Assembly: GCF_014650175.1 (NCBI RefSeq)
Contig: NZ_BMUL01000013.1
Coordinates: 124,001-188,000, forward strand
Reading direction: 5' to 3'
DNA from: Streptomyces termitum
GTDB lineage: Bacteria > Actinomycetota > Actinomycetes > Streptomycetales > Streptomycetaceae
Length of the DNA: 64,000 nt
Below the pieces are notes generated by a model. That model did no database searches and had not been told where the DNA came from. It saw nothing but the letters and a program-made list of their open reading frames with translations. This document shows, piece after piece, positions 18,964 to 27,522 of this stretch. Made by a program: the position numbers and the translations under genes. Each line of letters begins with the position of its first letter. The stretch's first letter is position 1.

Positions 18964-20412
18964 ATGGGATCCACCTCCGCCCACTCGAACGAGGGCGGCC
19001 TCGGCCGTCGTGATCTGATCAAGCGTTCCGCCGCTCTCGGTCTGGTCTCGGTACCGGCCATGGGCTTCCTCTCCGCCTGCGCCAGCGGCGGCGGCCAGAG
19101 CAACGACAAGGTCGAGAAGGGCGTCAAGTCCGACAAGAACCCGCTCGGCGTCAACGAGTCGGCCGCGCTCGACTTCGTGCTCTTCGACGGCGGTTTCGGC
19201 CAGCAGTACGCCAAGGACGCGATCAAGCTCTACGAGACGCGCTACCCCAAGGCGAAGGTCAAGTTCACCCCGACCCAGAAGATCACCACCGAGCTCCAGC
19301 CGCGCTTCAACGGCGGCAACCCGCCGGACCTCATCGACAACTCCGGTGCCGAGCAGATGGACATGGGCGTCCTCGTCGGCCAGAAGCAGCTGACCGACCT
19401 CACCCCGCTGCTCGACGCGCCCTCCATCGACGACCCGTCGAAGAAGGTCCGCGACACCCTGCGCCCCGGCATCATCGAGATGGGCCAGTTCGACGGCGAG
19501 CCCTGCTGGATGCTCAACTACGCGTACACCGTCTACGGCGTGTGGTACTCGCAGAAGCTCCTGGACTCCCTCGAGGTCAAGTACCCCGAGACCTGGGACG
19601 AGATGCTGGCCGTCTGCGCGAAGGCCAAGAGCAAGGGCATCGCGCCTTGGACGTACGCGGGCAAGTACCCGTACTACCTCCCCTTCTCGCTCTACCCGAT
19701 GATCGGCAAGGTCGGCGGCCGCGAGGTCCTCGACGCGATCGACAACCTGGAGCCGAAGGCGTGGGAGCACCCCGCCGTCAAGGCGTGCTTCGAGGCGTAC
19801 TACGAGCTCCAGCGCAAGGGTTACATCCTCCAGGGCACCCCCGGCCTCGACCACATCCAGTCGCAGACCGCCTGGACCGAGGGCAAGGCGCTGTTCATCC
19901 CGAACGGCTCCTGGGTCGAGAACGAGGCCGCGAAGACCATGCCGGCCGACTTCGGCCTCGCGGTCTCCGCCCCGACGGGCCTCGACGCCTCCGACAAGAT
20001 GCCCTTCGGGACCATCTGGGCGGCCGGCGGCGAGCCCTTCATCGTCCCGGCGAAGGCGGCCAACCCCGAGGGCGCCATGGAGCAGCTGCGCGTCATGCTC
20101 AGCGAGGAGTCCTCCAAGGCCTTCACGCAGTCCGTGAAGTCGCTGAGCGCCCTCAACGGCGGCGTCAAGGGCCTTGAGCTCTCCCCGGGCCTCAAGTCCG
20201 GTGTGGCGGCCCTGGACAAGGCCGGCACCAACGTCGTCAACCCGCGCCTCCAGGACTGGTACGTCGCCCTCCAGAAGGAGAAGATCGGCACCGCCGGTCT
20301 CGGCGAGATGATGGCCGGCCGCGCGACCCCGGCGGAGACCATCAAGAAGATCCAGAAGTTCGCCGACGACGCGGCGAAGGACCCGAACATCAAGCACTAC
20401 AAGCACCAGTGA
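18964..20412 (+). CDS. ngcE: Sugar ABC transporter substrate-binding lipoprotein, NgcE type
   Basis: The 482-residue extracellular binding protein begins with a twin-arginine-like signal, GRRDLIKRSAALGLVS, ending in lipobox LSAC, so it is probably a Tat-exported lipoprotein. The mature part is a family-1 solute-binding protein. With the two permeases that follow it matches NgcEFG, the N-acetylglucosamine/chitobiose importer, and from memory the S. coelicolor cluster SCO6005-6007 at the same map position. The ATG at 18964 has GAGGA 7 nt upstream; a TTG at 18958 is a possible alternative. The import ATPase is not encoded nearby and is probably the shared MsiK. Sugar specificity is inferred. Confidence 0.85.
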   Translation: MGSTSAHSNEGGLGRRDLIKRSAALGLVSVPAMGFLSACASGGGQSNDKVEKGVKSDKNPLGVNESAALDFVLFDGGFGQQYAKDAIKLYETRYPKAKVKFTPTQKITTELQPRFNGGNPPDLIDNSGAEQMDMGVLVGQKQLTDLTPLLDAPSIDDPSKKVRDTLRPGIIEMGQFDGEPCWMLNYAYTVYGVWYSQKLLDSLEVKYPETWDEMLAVCAKAKSKGIAPWTYAGKYPYYLPFSLYPMIGKVGGREVLDAIDNLEPKAWEHPAVKACFEAYYELQRKGYILQGTPGLDHIQSQTAWTEGKALFIPNGSWVENEAAKTMPADFGLAVSAPTGLDASDKMPFGTIWAAGGEPFIVPAKAANPEGAMEQLRVMLSEESSKAFTQSVKSLSALNGGVKGLELSPGLKSGVAALDKAGTNVVNPRLQDWYVALQKEKIGTAGLGEMMAGRATPAETIKKIQKFADDAAKDPNIKHYKHQ

Positions 20413-20418
20413 GCAGTG

Positions 20419-20455
20419 CCGGGGCCCCTTCCCGCCGACCGGGAGCGGGCCCCGG
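20419..20455 (+). terminator. Intercistronic attenuator hairpin between ngcE and ngcF
   Basis: CCGGGGCCC (20419-20427) and GGGCCCCGG (20447-20455) form a 9-bp stem in the 100-nt gap. Such hairpins commonly raise binding-protein mRNA over permease mRNA. Confidence 0.55.
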
Positions 20456-20512
20456 CCCTTCGGCGCGCGGCGCCGGCGGCGCGCCCTTCGCCCGAGATCG
20501 GGGTCGGTAGGA

Positions 20513-21442
20513 ATGCAGCACGGCAAGTACCGTTTCATCGTGGGGTTCCTGGCGGTCCCCCTGGCGCTGTACGCGCTTTTCGTCGTCTGGCCGTTCATCC
20601 AGTCGATCTACTACTCGCTCACGAACTGGAGCGGCCTCAGCCCCGAATTCGAGTTCATCGGATTCGACAACTACACCCGGATGTTCCAGGACGAGGTGTT
20701 CTGGAAGTCCCTTCAGCACAGCCTGACCTTCGCGGTCGTCCTTCCGCTGATATCGGTCGGATTCGCGCTGTTCCTGGCCTTCATGCTGAATGTGGGCGGT
20801 CGGCGCCGCAAGGGAGCCGCCATCGCGGGTGTCCGCGGCTCGGCGTTCTACAAGATCGTTTATTTCTTCCCGCAGGTCCTGTCGATCGCGATCGTCGCCC
20901 TGCTCTTCCAGTTCGCGTACAACCCGAACAGCGGAGCCATCAATTCCGTCCTCAAGGCGGTCGGGCTGGGCAGCATCCAGCCGCAGTGGCTCGGCGACCC
21001 GAACCTCGCCCTCATCTGCGTGATGGCGGTCCTCGTCTGGTCGACGGTCGGGTTCTTCGTGGTCCTCTTCTCCGCCGGCATGGCCTCCATCCCGCGGGAC
21101 TTCTACGAGGCGGCGCTGCTCGACGGCGCGAGCCGCTTCACCACCTTCTTCCGCATCACCCTGCCGCTGCTGTGGGACACCGTGCAGTCGGGCTGGATCT
21201 ACATGGGCATCCTGGCGCTCGGCGCCGAGTCCTTCGCGGTGGTCCAGATCATGACCGTCGGCCCCAACGGCGGCGGGCCCGACTACTCGACCATCGTCCT
21301 GCCGCTGTACGTGTACCAGAAGGCGTTCCGGGACGGTCAGGCCGCCTACGCCACGACCATCGGTGTCGCGCTCCTCCTCGTCACGCTCGCCTTCGCCGCG
21401 GTCGTGATGAAGCTGGGCCGGCGCGAGCGGTTGGAGTTCTGA
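20513..21442 (+). CDS. ngcF: Sugar ABC transporter permease, NgcF type
   Basis: The 309-residue membrane protein has six predicted membrane helices, starting with FIVGFLAVPLALYALFVVWPF. It carries the EAA loop that contacts the ATPase, EAALLDGASRFTTFFRITLPLL. It is the MalF-like partner of the next gene. The ATG at 20513 follows GGTAGGA. The stop is one base before the ngcG start, so the two are co-translated. It moves sugar delivered by NgcE across the membrane. Confidence 0.88.
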   Translation: MQHGKYRFIVGFLAVPLALYALFVVWPFIQSIYYSLTNWSGLSPEFEFIGFDNYTRMFQDEVFWKSLQHSLTFAVVLPLISVGFALFLAFMLNVGGRRRKGAAIAGVRGSAFYKIVYFFPQVLSIAIVALLFQFAYNPNSGAINSVLKAVGLGSIQPQWLGDPNLALICVMAVLVWSTVGFFVVLFSAGMASIPRDFYEAALLDGASRFTTFFRITLPLLWDTVQSGWIYMGILALGAESFAVVQIMTVGPNGGGPDYSTIVLPLYVYQKAFRDGQAAYATTIGVALLLVTLAFAAVVMKLGRRERLEF

Positions 21443-21443
21443 G

Positions 21444-22376
21444 ATGAAGACCACCGACACCCCGCCCACCGGGAACGCGCTGATCCCCGGCCCCCGCGAG
21501 CCCCGGTCCACCGGAGCCGCGAAGACCGCCGCCCGCACGGAGAACGGCGGCGAGGGCAAGGTCCTCAACGTCTTCTCGCACGGCGTCCTGATCATCTGGG
21601 CGATCATGGTGGTGATGCCGCTGCTCTGGGCGGTCATGACCTCCTTCAAGAGCGACAAGGCGATCTTCACCTCGCCCTGGTCGCTGCCCGACTCGCTGCG
21701 GTTCGAGAACTGGTCGCGCGCCTGGTCCCAGGCGCACATGAGCGACTACTTCCTGAACACGATCCTGGTGGTCGGCGGCTCGCTCGTCGGCACCCTGCTC
21801 CTCGGCTCGATGGCGGCCTACGTCCTGGCCCGCTTCGAGTTCCCCGGGAACCGCTTCCTCTACTTCCTCTTCATCGGAGGAATGAGCTTCCCGGTCATCC
21901 TGGCGCTGGTGCCGCTCTTCTACGTCATGCAGAGCATGGCGCTGCTCAACACGATGCACGGCCTGATCCTGGTCTACATCGCGTACTCGCTGCCCTTCAC
22001 CGTCTTCTTCCTGACGGCCTTCTTCCGGACCCTGCCGACCTCGGTGGCGGAAGCGGCCTTCATCGACGGCGCCTCGCACACCCGCACCTTCTTCCAGGTG
22101 ATGCTGCCGATGGCCCGCCCCGGCCTGATCAGCGTCGGCATCTTCAACTTCCTGGGCCAGTGGAACCAGTACCTGCTGCCGACGGTGCTCAACACCGAGC
22201 AGGACCAGAAGGTGCTCTCCCAGGGCCTGGTGCAGCTGGCGGTCAGCCAGGGGTACAAGGGCGACTGGTCCGGCCTCTTCGCCGGCCTGGTGATGGCGAT
22301 GCTGCCGGTGCTCGCCGCGTACATCATCTTCCAGCGGCAGGTGGTGGCCGGCCTCACCGCCGGTGCCGTGAAGTAG
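21444..22376 (+). CDS. ngcG: Sugar ABC transporter permease, NgcG type
   Basis: The 310-residue MalG-like permease has a soluble N-terminal 45 residues and then six membrane helices. The EAA loop is EAAFIDGASHTRTFFQVMLPMARPG. The start ATG is one base past the ngcF stop codon. The three-gene operon ends here with a strong terminator. The function is inward transport of an amino sugar or chito-oligosaccharide together with NgcE and NgcF. Confidence 0.88.
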   Translation: MKTTDTPPTGNALIPGPREPRSTGAAKTAARTENGGEGKVLNVFSHGVLIIWAIMVVMPLLWAVMTSFKSDKAIFTSPWSLPDSLRFENWSRAWSQAHMSDYFLNTILVVGGSLVGTLLLGSMAAYVLARFEFPGNRFLYFLFIGGMSFPVILALVPLFYVMQSMALLNTMHGLILVYIAYSLPFTVFFLTAFFRTLPTSVAEAAFIDGASHTRTFFQVMLPMARPGLISVGIFNFLGQWNQYLLPTVLNTEQDQKVLSQGLVQLAVSQGYKGDWSGLFAGLVMAMLPVLAAYIIFQRQVVAGLTAGAVK

Positions 22377-22393
22377 CACCGCTCCCGCTCCCC

Positions 22394-22429
22394 GAGGGCC
22401 CCCGCACGCGACGGCGTGCGGGGGCCCTC
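22394..22429 (+). terminator. ngc operon terminator
   Basis: A perfect 16-bp stem (GAGGGCCCCCGCACGC and its complement) with loop GACG lies 17 nt after the ngcG stop. Confidence 0.9.
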
Positions 22430-22516
22430 GCGCGCTCCAGGTCTTGACGCGGGCGAGGCGAAAAGCGTCCCCTTAGGGTTCACATGTTGGAGAAAACGGT
22501 GGGAGTGGGAGAGTCG

Positions 22517-23728
22517 ATGGAGACTCCGGGGTCGCAGACGTCTCTGCACAGGGCCAATCTCGAACGGGTCGTGCGGGCGGTCCGCATGGCGGGCTCGCTG
22601 ACCCAGGCGGAGATCGCCCGGACGACGGGGCTGTCCGCGGCGACGGTCTCCAACATCGTCCGGGAGCTGAAGGACGGCGGCACCGTCGAGGTGACGCCCA
22701 CCTCCGCGGGCGGCCGGCGGGCCCGCAGCGTCTCGCTCTCCGGCGACGCGGGCATCGTCATCGGGGTCGACTTCGGCCATACGCACCTGCGGGTCGCGGT
22801 CGGCAACCTCGCGCACCAGGTGCTGGCCGAGGAGGCCGAGCCGCTGGACGTGGACGCCTCCGCCGCGGACGGCTTCGACCGGGCGGAGCGCCTGGTCAAC
22901 CGGCTGATCGAGGCCACCGGCATCGGCCGCGACAAGGTGATCGGGGTCGGCCTCGGCGTCCCCGGCCCCATCGACGTCTCGTCCGGGACGCTCGGCTCCA
23001 CGTCGATCCTGCCGGGGTGGAGCGGCATCAATCCGGCCGAGGAGCTGTCGGCCCGGCTCGGCGTTCCCGTCCACGTCGACAACGACGCCAACCTGGGCGC
23101 GCTGGGCGAGCTGGTGTGGGGGAGCGGCCGGGGCGTGCGCGACCTGGCGTACATCAAGGTGGCGAGCGGCGTCGGGGCCGGTCTGGTGATCGACGGGCGG
23201 GTCTACCGGGGGCCGGGCGGCACCGCAGGCGAGATCGGCCACATCACCCTCGACGAGTCGGGCCCGGTCTGCCGCTGTGGCAACCGCGGCTGCCTGGAGA
23301 CCTTCACCGCCGCCCGGTACGTGCTGCCGCTGCTCCGGCCGAGCCACGGCCCCGACCTCACCATGGAGCGGGTGGTGCAGCTGGCGCGGGAGGGGGACCC
23401 GGGCTGCCGCCGGGTGATCGCCGACGTCGGCCGGCACATCGGCAGCGGTGTCGCCAACCTTTGCAATCTCTTGAACCCGAGCCGGGTGGTGCTCGGCGGC
23501 GACCTGGCCGAGGCGGGCGAGCTGGTCCTCGCCCCGATCCGGGACTCGGTCGGCCGGTACGCCATCCCGAGCGCGGCCCGGCAACTCTCCCTGGTCCAGG
23601 GAGCTTTGGGTGGCCGGGCCGAGGTGCTGGGAGCGCTGGCGCTGGTGCTGAGCGAGATGGGCGATTCGACCCTGTTGGAGGGATCTCTGCCGAGAACGGC
23701 CCCGACCGCGACGCCTGCCTTCACTTAG
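22517..23728 (+). CDS. rok7B7: ROK-family transcriptional regulator (Rok7B7)
   Basis: The 403-residue repressor has an N-terminal winged helix (LTQAEIARTTGLSAATVSNIVREL, residues about 29-52) and a C-terminal ROK sugar-kinase-like domain. The ROK zinc motif C-x-C-G-x2-G-C-x-E is present as CRCGNRGCLE, and GGTAGEIGHITLDE is the ROK signature. Position between ngcEFG and xylFGH matches S. coelicolor rok7B7, a regulator of xylose uptake with wider effects on antibiotics and development. The ATG at 22517 has GGGAG 5 nt upstream; another ATG at 22484 is possible, but a TAGGGT -10-like hexamer at 22474-22479 would start transcription too late for it. Confidence 0.88.
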   Translation: METPGSQTSLHRANLERVVRAVRMAGSLTQAEIARTTGLSAATVSNIVRELKDGGTVEVTPTSAGGRRARSVSLSGDAGIVIGVDFGHTHLRVAVGNLAHQVLAEEAEPLDVDASAADGFDRAERLVNRLIEATGIGRDKVIGVGLGVPGPIDVSSGTLGSTSILPGWSGINPAEELSARLGVPVHVDNDANLGALGELVWGSGRGVRDLAYIKVASGVGAGLVIDGRVYRGPGGTAGEIGHITLDESGPVCRCGNRGCLETFTAARYVLPLLRPSHGPDLTMERVVQLAREGDPGCRRVIADVGRHIGSGVANLCNLLNPSRVVLGGDLAEAGELVLAPIRDSVGRYAIPSAARQLSLVQGALGGRAEVLGALALVLSEMGDSTLLEGSLPRTAPTATPAFT

Positions 23729-23849
23729 AGAACGGTGACCTCCGTTGTCATCTCGTTAAGGATTTACTTCTTGACGGCGGTGTGACGGCCGAGTTGACTT
23801 CGTGCCACCTCGGCCGCAACGTCGCGGCCTCGTCAGGGAGGCAACCCAC

Positions 23850-24914
23850 ATGAACGCAGTGACGCGACGCGTCGTCATAGGCACGGCCGCGGTCTCGATG
23901 GCCCTCGCGCTCTCCGCCTGCGGCAAGGCCGGTGGCGACGACGCCGGGGACAAGGGCAGCTCGACCAAGATCGGCCTGCTGCTGCCGGAGAACAAGACGG
24001 CGCGGTACGAGGCCCTGGACAAGCCGCAGTTCGAGAAGGCGGTCGAGGCCGCCTGCGGCGACTGCGAGGTCGTCTACAACAACGCGGTCGCCGACGTGGT
24101 GAAGCAGAAGCAGCAGTTCGACCAGCTCGTCGCGGACGGCGTGAAGGTCATCGCGCTCGACCCGGTCGACTCGGCCAAGGCCGCCGGCTGGGTCAAGGAG
24201 GCGCAGGGCAAGGGCGTCAAGGTCGTCGCGTACGACCGCGCGGTCGAGGGCGCGGACGCCTACGTCAGCCACGACAACAACAAGGTCGGCGAGCTCCAGG
24301 GCCAGGCGCTGATCGCCGCCCTCGGCGCCAAGGCCGCCACCGCCCAGGTCGTCATGATCAACGGCGACGAGAAGGACCCGAACGCCGCCCTCTTCAAGAA
24401 GGGCGCCCACACCGCCCTGGACGGCAAGGTCGGCAAGATCGCCTACGAGGCGTCCGGCGAGTGGGACCCGAAGATCGCGGGCGAGAAGATGGCCGCCGCC
24501 GTCTCCTCCGTCGGCAAGGACAAGATCGGCGCGGTCTACTCCGCCAACGACGGCATGGCGGGTGGCATCGTCACCTCCCTGGAGAACGCCGGCATCAAGG
24601 GCATCCCGGTCGGCGGCCAGGACGCCGAGGCCGCGGGCATCCAGCGGATCATCGCGGGCACCCAGACCTTCACCATCTACAAGAGCCCGCTCCAGCTCGC
24701 CCCGGAGGCCGCCAAGTTCGCGGTCAACCTCCTCAAGGGCAAGGACCTGGGCGCGCAGGGCGAGACCGACGGCGTGAAGTCCACGCTCTTCGCCCCGGTC
24801 GTCGTCGACAAGACCAACATCCAGTCCACGGTGATCAAGGACGGCATCTACGCCGCCGCCGAGATCTGCTCCGCGGACCTCGCCGCCAAGTGCGCCGAGC
24901 TGGGCATCAAGTAG
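23850..24914 (+). CDS. xylF: Xylose-type ABC transporter substrate-binding lipoprotein
   Basis: The 354-residue protein has a signal peptide ending at lipobox LSAC and a periplasmic-binding fold of the RbsB/XylF class: KIGLLLPENKTARYEALDKPQFEKAV, then VVAYDRAVEG, INGDEKDPNA and IPVGGQDAEAAGIQRI. It should capture xylose or a related pentose for XylGH. The ATG at 23850 follows AGGGAGG at 23835. The gene is 121 nt downstream of rok7B7 in the same direction, and the regulator probably acts in that gap. Confidence 0.88.
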   Translation: MNAVTRRVVIGTAAVSMALALSACGKAGGDDAGDKGSSTKIGLLLPENKTARYEALDKPQFEKAVEAACGDCEVVYNNAVADVVKQKQQFDQLVADGVKVIALDPVDSAKAAGWVKEAQGKGVKVVAYDRAVEGADAYVSHDNNKVGELQGQALIAALGAKAATAQVVMINGDEKDPNAALFKKGAHTALDGKVGKIAYEASGEWDPKIAGEKMAAAVSSVGKDKIGAVYSANDGMAGGIVTSLENAGIKGIPVGGQDAEAAGIQRIIAGTQTFTIYKSPLQLAPEAAKFAVNLLKGKDLGAQGETDGVKSTLFAPVVVDKTNIQSTVIKDGIYAAAEICSADLAAKCAELGIK

Positions 24915-24920
24915 CCCTGG

Positions 24921-24942
24921 GGGGCACGGGTTCCCGTGCCCC
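24921..24942 (+). terminator. Hairpin after xylF
   Basis: GGGGCACG and CGTGCCCC pair around a short loop 6 nt after the xylF stop. It probably attenuates read-through into xylG. The remaining 270 nt before xylG are Pro/Ala/Arg-rich in all frames and hold no supported gene. Confidence 0.65.
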
Positions 24943-25214
24943 GAAGAAACCTTCCTGCTGGGCCTCGGGCCCGGCGGGAGAGCGGACCCCGCCCCGCCGC
25001 CCGCGGCCCCGAGCCCGCGCGGCGCGCCCCCGCCCGTACCGGCGTGCCACCGGTACGGCGCCCGGCGGACCGCCCCACGACCCGTCCGGTCCCGGCCAGG
25101 CCCAGACCCCGCTGCCTGCCGGGGCCGGACGAGCACAGCCCCCCTCGAACTCGGCGCCGCACGGCGCGACATGCCGCCGCCCCGGCACCCCGGGCGGCGA
25201 AGGAGTTGGTTCAC

Positions 25215-25994
25215 GTGTCCCAGACGCCTGTCCTGGCGTTGCGCGGGATCTTCAAGCGATTCGGAGCGGTCCAGGTCCTCTCCGGCGTCGACCTCGAAGT
25301 CCACGCGGGCGAAGTCGTCGCCCTGGTCGGCGACAACGGCGCCGGAAAGTCCACGCTGGTGAAGACGATCGCCGGCGTCCACCCCATCGACGAGGGCCGC
25401 ATCGAGTGGGAGGGCCGCCCGGTCGGCATCTCCCGCCCGCAGGACTCCCAGAGCCTCGGCGTGGCCACCGTCTACCAGGACCTCGCCCTCTGCGACAACC
25501 TCGACGTCGTCGCCAACCTCTTCCTCGGCCGCGAGCTGAAGAAGGGCGGCGTCCTCGACGAGGTCGCCATGGAGAAGCGGGCCAAGGACCTCCTCTCCAC
25601 CCTCTCCATCCGCATCCCCAGCGTCCGCATCCCCGTCGCCGCCCTCTCCGGCGGCCAGCGGCAGGTCGTCGCCATCGCCCGCGCCCTGGTCGGCGACCCG
25701 AAGATCGTGATCCTGGACGAGCCGACCGCCGCCCTCGGCGTCGAGCAGACCGCCCAGGTCCTCGACCTCGTCGAGCGGCTGCGCGAACAGGGCCTCGGCA
25801 CCATCCTCATCAGCCACAACATGGCCGACGTCAAGGCCGTCGCGGACACCGTCGCCGTGCTGCGCCTCGGCCGCAACAACGGCACCTTCCCGGTCGCCAC
25901 CACCACGCACGAAGAGATCATCGCCGCGATCACCGGCGCCACGGACAACGCCGTGACCCGCCGGAAGGCCCGCACCACGGAGGCGACCCAGTGA
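25215..25994 (+). CDS. xylG: Xylose-type ABC transporter ATP-binding protein
   Basis: The 259-residue protein has one nucleotide-binding domain: Walker A GDNGAGKST, Q-loop VYQDLALCDNL, signature LSGGQRQ, Walker B IVILDEPTAALG and the switch SHNM. Enteric XylG and RbsA have two tandem cassettes. This single-domain form must act as a homodimer, as in other actinobacterial XylFGH systems. The GTG at 25215 has AGGAG 9 nt upstream; the frame is open further upstream, but without a start site. The stop overlaps the xylH GTG by 4 nt. Confidence 0.9.
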   Translation: MSQTPVLALRGIFKRFGAVQVLSGVDLEVHAGEVVALVGDNGAGKSTLVKTIAGVHPIDEGRIEWEGRPVGISRPQDSQSLGVATVYQDLALCDNLDVVANLFLGRELKKGGVLDEVAMEKRAKDLLSTLSIRIPSVRIPVAALSGGQRQVVAIARALVGDPKIVILDEPTAALGVEQTAQVLDLVERLREQGLGTILISHNMADVKAVADTVAVLRLGRNNGTFPVATTTHEEIIAAITGATDNAVTRRKARTTEATQ

Positions 25995-27292
25995 GCACGA
26001 CCCCCGAGGCGACCGGCCAGGCGCCCGTGCCCGAGCCCCGTACCCCCGACACCGCCGCCCCGGCCGCCGGCGCCGTCCCCGCCGTCGACCCCCGCCTCCT
26101 CGTCCGCGAGAAGGGCTTCAAGGGCTACGCCGAGGAGTTCGTCCGCCGGCTCCGCTCCGGCGAGATCGGCTCGCTGCCGGTCGTCGTCGGCCTCATCGTC
26201 ATCGGCGTCGTCTTCCAGCTGCTGACCGGCAACTTCATCACCTCGTACAACCTCGACCAGATCACGCTGTACGCGACCGGCCCCGGCATCATGGCCGTCG
26301 GCATCGTCTTCGTGCTGCTGCTCGGCGAGATCGACCTCGCGGTCGGCTCCGTCGCGGGGCTCGCCGGCTCGGTCTGGGGCGTCTTCGCCACCGACCTGCC
26401 GGACTCCGTCGCCATCCTCCTCGGCATCTTCTCCGGCGCGCTGCTCGGCGCCTTCCACGGCGTGGTCTTCGCCAAGATCGGCGTCCCCGCCTTCGTCGTC
26501 ACCCTCGCCGGCTTCCTCGGCTGGGCCGGCCTCCAGACCTGGGTGATGGGCGAGCGGTCCACCATCCCGACCCCCATCGGCAGCTTCGTCGGCGACCTGA
26601 CCAAGTACTACTTCTCCGACGTCGCCGCCGCCTACGGCCTGGCCGTCGTGGTCGTCGCCGCCTTCTACCTCGCCCAGGCGCTCGACTCGGGCCGCCGCAA
26701 GGCCGCCGGGCTGCCGTACCGCCCGCAGAGCGAGATGCTGCTGCGCACCGGCGTCCTCGCGGTCCTCGTCCTCGTCGCCGCGTACGGCTTCAACCAGGAG
26801 AAGGGCCTGCCCCTCTCCCTGGTGATCTTCCTGGCGATCCTGCTGGTCACCGACTTCGTGCTGCGCCGCACCACCTACGGCCGCCAGGTCTTCGCGGTCG
26901 GCGGCGGCATCGAGGCGGCCCGCCGGGCCGGCATCAACGTCGACTGGATCCGGATCTCGGTCTTCACCATCTCCGGCACCCTGGGTGCCGTCGGCGGCCT
27001 CTTCCTCGCCTCCGCCACCGGCGGCGCCGACCGCTCGCTCGGCGGCGGCAACCAGCTGATGATGTGCATCGCCGCCGCGGTCATCGGCGGCACGTCCCTC
27101 TTCGGCGGCCGCGGCAAGGTCTGGTCGGCGCTGCTGGGCATCCTGGTGCTCCAGTCCATCGTCCAGGGCCTCAACCAGCTCAACCTGCAGTCCAACGCCA
27201 TCCAGTACATGATCACCGGCGCGGTGCTCCTCATCGCCGTGATCATCGACTCGGTCTCCCGCCGCACCCAGAAGTCGGCCGGACGCGCTTAG
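25991..27292 (+). CDS. xylH: Xylose-type ABC transporter permease
   Basis: The 433-residue membrane protein belongs to the RbsC/XylH family. It has a Pro/Ala-rich cytoplasmic N-terminus of about 35 residues and then roughly ten hydrophobic segments. The family core is seen in LLLGEIDLAVGSVAGLAGSVWG and RRTTYGRQVFAVGGGIEAARRAGINV. The GTG overlaps the xylG stop (GTGA). It forms the channel for XylF-delivered sugar. The operon ends at a GAAA-loop terminator. Confidence 0.9.
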   Translation: MSTTPEATGQAPVPEPRTPDTAAPAAGAVPAVDPRLLVREKGFKGYAEEFVRRLRSGEIGSLPVVVGLIVIGVVFQLLTGNFITSYNLDQITLYATGPGIMAVGIVFVLLLGEIDLAVGSVAGLAGSVWGVFATDLPDSVAILLGIFSGALLGAFHGVVFAKIGVPAFVVTLAGFLGWAGLQTWVMGERSTIPTPIGSFVGDLTKYYFSDVAAAYGLAVVVVAAFYLAQALDSGRRKAAGLPYRPQSEMLLRTGVLAVLVLVAAYGFNQEKGLPLSLVIFLAILLVTDFVLRRTTYGRQVFAVGGGIEAARRAGINVDWIRISVFTISGTLGAVGGLFLASATGGADRSLGGGNQLMMCIAAAVIGGTSLFGGRGKVWSALLGILVLQSIVQGLNQLNLQSNAIQYMITGAVLLIAVIIDSVSRRTQKSAGRA

Positions 27293-27358
27293 TCCGCCCG
27301 CTCCGGCGGGTAGGCGTGGGGGACGTGGACTCCACCGAAGGTAAGAAACGCCACACCA

Positions 27359-27386
27359 GCCCGGCACCGGGAAACCGGTGCCGGGC
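27359..27386 (+). terminator. xylFGH terminator
   Basis: A 12-bp perfect stem (GCCCGGCACCGG and its complement) capped by a GAAA tetraloop lies 66 nt after xylH. Confidence 0.88.
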
Positions 27387-27522
27387 CCCGTCGCGTCCGG
27401 AGCAGTACATCGCCCGTCCGGGTGACAGCCCTCGGGCTGGCCCGGTGCCCGCGATCCAGGACGGAACATTAGACTCGGCAAAATCGGCAAGCTCGACCAG
27501 CTCAGAACGCAAGGAGGCACGG